Below, piece by piece: positions 6,283-6,938 of a DNA stretch of 6,938 bases (position 1 is the first letter of the stretch; each line of letters begins with the position of its first letter). Below the pieces are notes generated by a model. The model was not told the DNA's origin, searched no databases, and saw only the letters and a list, made by a program, of their open reading frames with translations. This DNA comes from Massilia sp. (GTDB lineage: Bacteria; Pseudomonadota; Gammaproteobacteria; Burkholderiales; Burkholderiaceae_D), in contig DOUW01000069.1 in the NCBI GenBank assembly GCA_003520365.1, positions 1 through 6,938 on the forward strand, written 5' to 3'. A program made the position numbers and the translations under genes.

Positions 6283-6938
6283 ATGAAACAGCTGAACCAG
6301 GAAGAAGCAAAACGCATCTGCGACCGTGTCCTCTCGTTCTCGAAGGCCGACGAATGCAGCGTCGACATCAGCGGCAACCGCTCGGGCAACGTGCGCTTCG
6401 CGCGCAACAGCATCTCGACCGCCGGCCTGAACGAGGACATGGTCCTGACCGTGCAGGTCGCCTTCGGCAAGAAGTCCGGCATTGCACAGGTCAACGAGTT
6501 CGACGACAAGTCGCTGGAAAAGGCGGTGCGCCGCGCCGAGGAACTGGCACGTCTTGCGCCTGAAAATCCGGAATTCATGCCGGCGATCGGGAAGCAGCAG
6601 TACAAGCCCACGCCGACCTTTGTCCGCGCGACGGCCGACATCGATCCGGAATTCCGCGCCCAGGTCGCCGCCTACAGCATCGAGGCGGCGAAGAAAGCGG
6701 GCCTGGTCACGGCCGGCTTCTTCAACGACAACACGCGCTTCAACGCGATCGCCAACTCGAACGGCGTGTTCGGCTTCCAGGAACTCACCGATCTCACCTA
6801 CACCTGCACCGCGCGCACCGAAGACGGCCGCGGCTCGGGCTGGGTGAGCCGGGCGGCGGTCGATGCGCGCCGCTTCGATGCGCGCGAGGCGGTCGGCGTG
6901 GCGATCGAGAAGGCGCTGCGCTCGGTCGATGCGAAAGC
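6283..6938 (+). CDS. TldE/PmbA-like partner subunit, copy 2 (3' end outside window)
   Basis: Translation from the ATG at 6283 is open to the window edge for 218 complete codons, about half of the 444 residues of copy 1. The frame starts MKQLNQEEAKRICDRV and keeps the same blocks: ADECSVDISGNRSGNVRFARN, NEFDDKSLEKAVRRAEELA, ANSNGVFGF and RTEDGRGSGWV. Identity to copy 1 over this part is about 70% by eye, lower than between the two TldD proteins. There is no signal peptide and no HExxxH in the visible part. AGGAGA (6271-6276) shares its first base with the TGA stop of the upstream gene, indicating tight translational linkage. Confidence 0.9.
   Translation, partial: MKQLNQEEAKRICDRVLSFSKADECSVDISGNRSGNVRFARNSISTAGLNEDMVLTVQVAFGKKSGIAQVNEFDDKSLEKAVRRAEELARLAPENPEFMPAIGKQQYKPTPTFVRATADIDPEFRAQVAAYSIEAAKKAGLVTAGFFNDNTRFNAIANSNGVFGFQELTDLTYTCTARTEDGRGSGWVSRAAVDARRFDAREAVGVAIEKALRSVDAK

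Noticed and set aside
1453..6938. A RiPP or microcin cluster built around TldD/TldE
   Set aside because: No precursor peptide, modifying enzyme or transporter gene is visible in the window. The TldD/TldE family alone does not imply such a cluster.

Overview
The window looks like a piece of chromosome from a GC-rich Gram-negative bacterium, most likely a betaproteobacterium of the Oxalobacteraceae (Massilia-like) type. This placement is an inference from base composition, codon use, the style of the proteins and the GTAGGGTGGGC-type palindromic intergenic repeats. No marker gene in the window fixes the taxonomy.

Layout: positions 1-24 resemble the terminal inverted repeat of an IS3-family (IS150-like) insertion sequence whose body would lie to the left. 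It abuts, and seems to cut, one half of a REP-like palindrome (27-39). A palindrome-rich spacer follows, then a second, inverted REP copy (188-215). A minus-strand gene (264-1055, with its own terminator at 237-258) encodes a signal-peptide-bearing class I methyltransferase-fold protein. A 397-bp divergent intergenic region (1056-1452) holds a candidate sigma70 promoter for the methyltransferase on the minus strand. On the plus strand it holds a very good -24/-12 (sigma54) promoter at 1296-1311, preceded by a cluster of GGAC/GTCC half-sites that look like an enhancer-binding-protein array.

The rest is two tandem copies of one two-gene module: TldD-like (1453-3090), TldE/PmbA-like (3104-4438), then TldD-like (4634-6271) and TldE/PmbA-like (6283 to beyond the window). 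The copies are separated by 195 bp holding an inverted pair of REP palindromes (4461-4487 and 4568-4594). By eye the TldD copies are about 81% identical over 545 residues and the TldE copies about 70% over the 218 visible residues.

How the genes may work together: TldD/TldE proteins form a heteromeric zinc metallopeptidase in which TldD carries the HExxxH site and TldE has none. Here both TldD copies start with a twin-arginine (Tat) signal (RRTFLN / RRSFLK), while the partner TldE proteins have no signal. The most interesting reading is a duplicated, sigma54-controlled, periplasmic version of a normally cytoplasmic protease, with TldE exported folded and bound to TldD (hitchhiker export). The export and the regulation are predictions from sequence only, and no substrate or precursor-peptide gene is visible.
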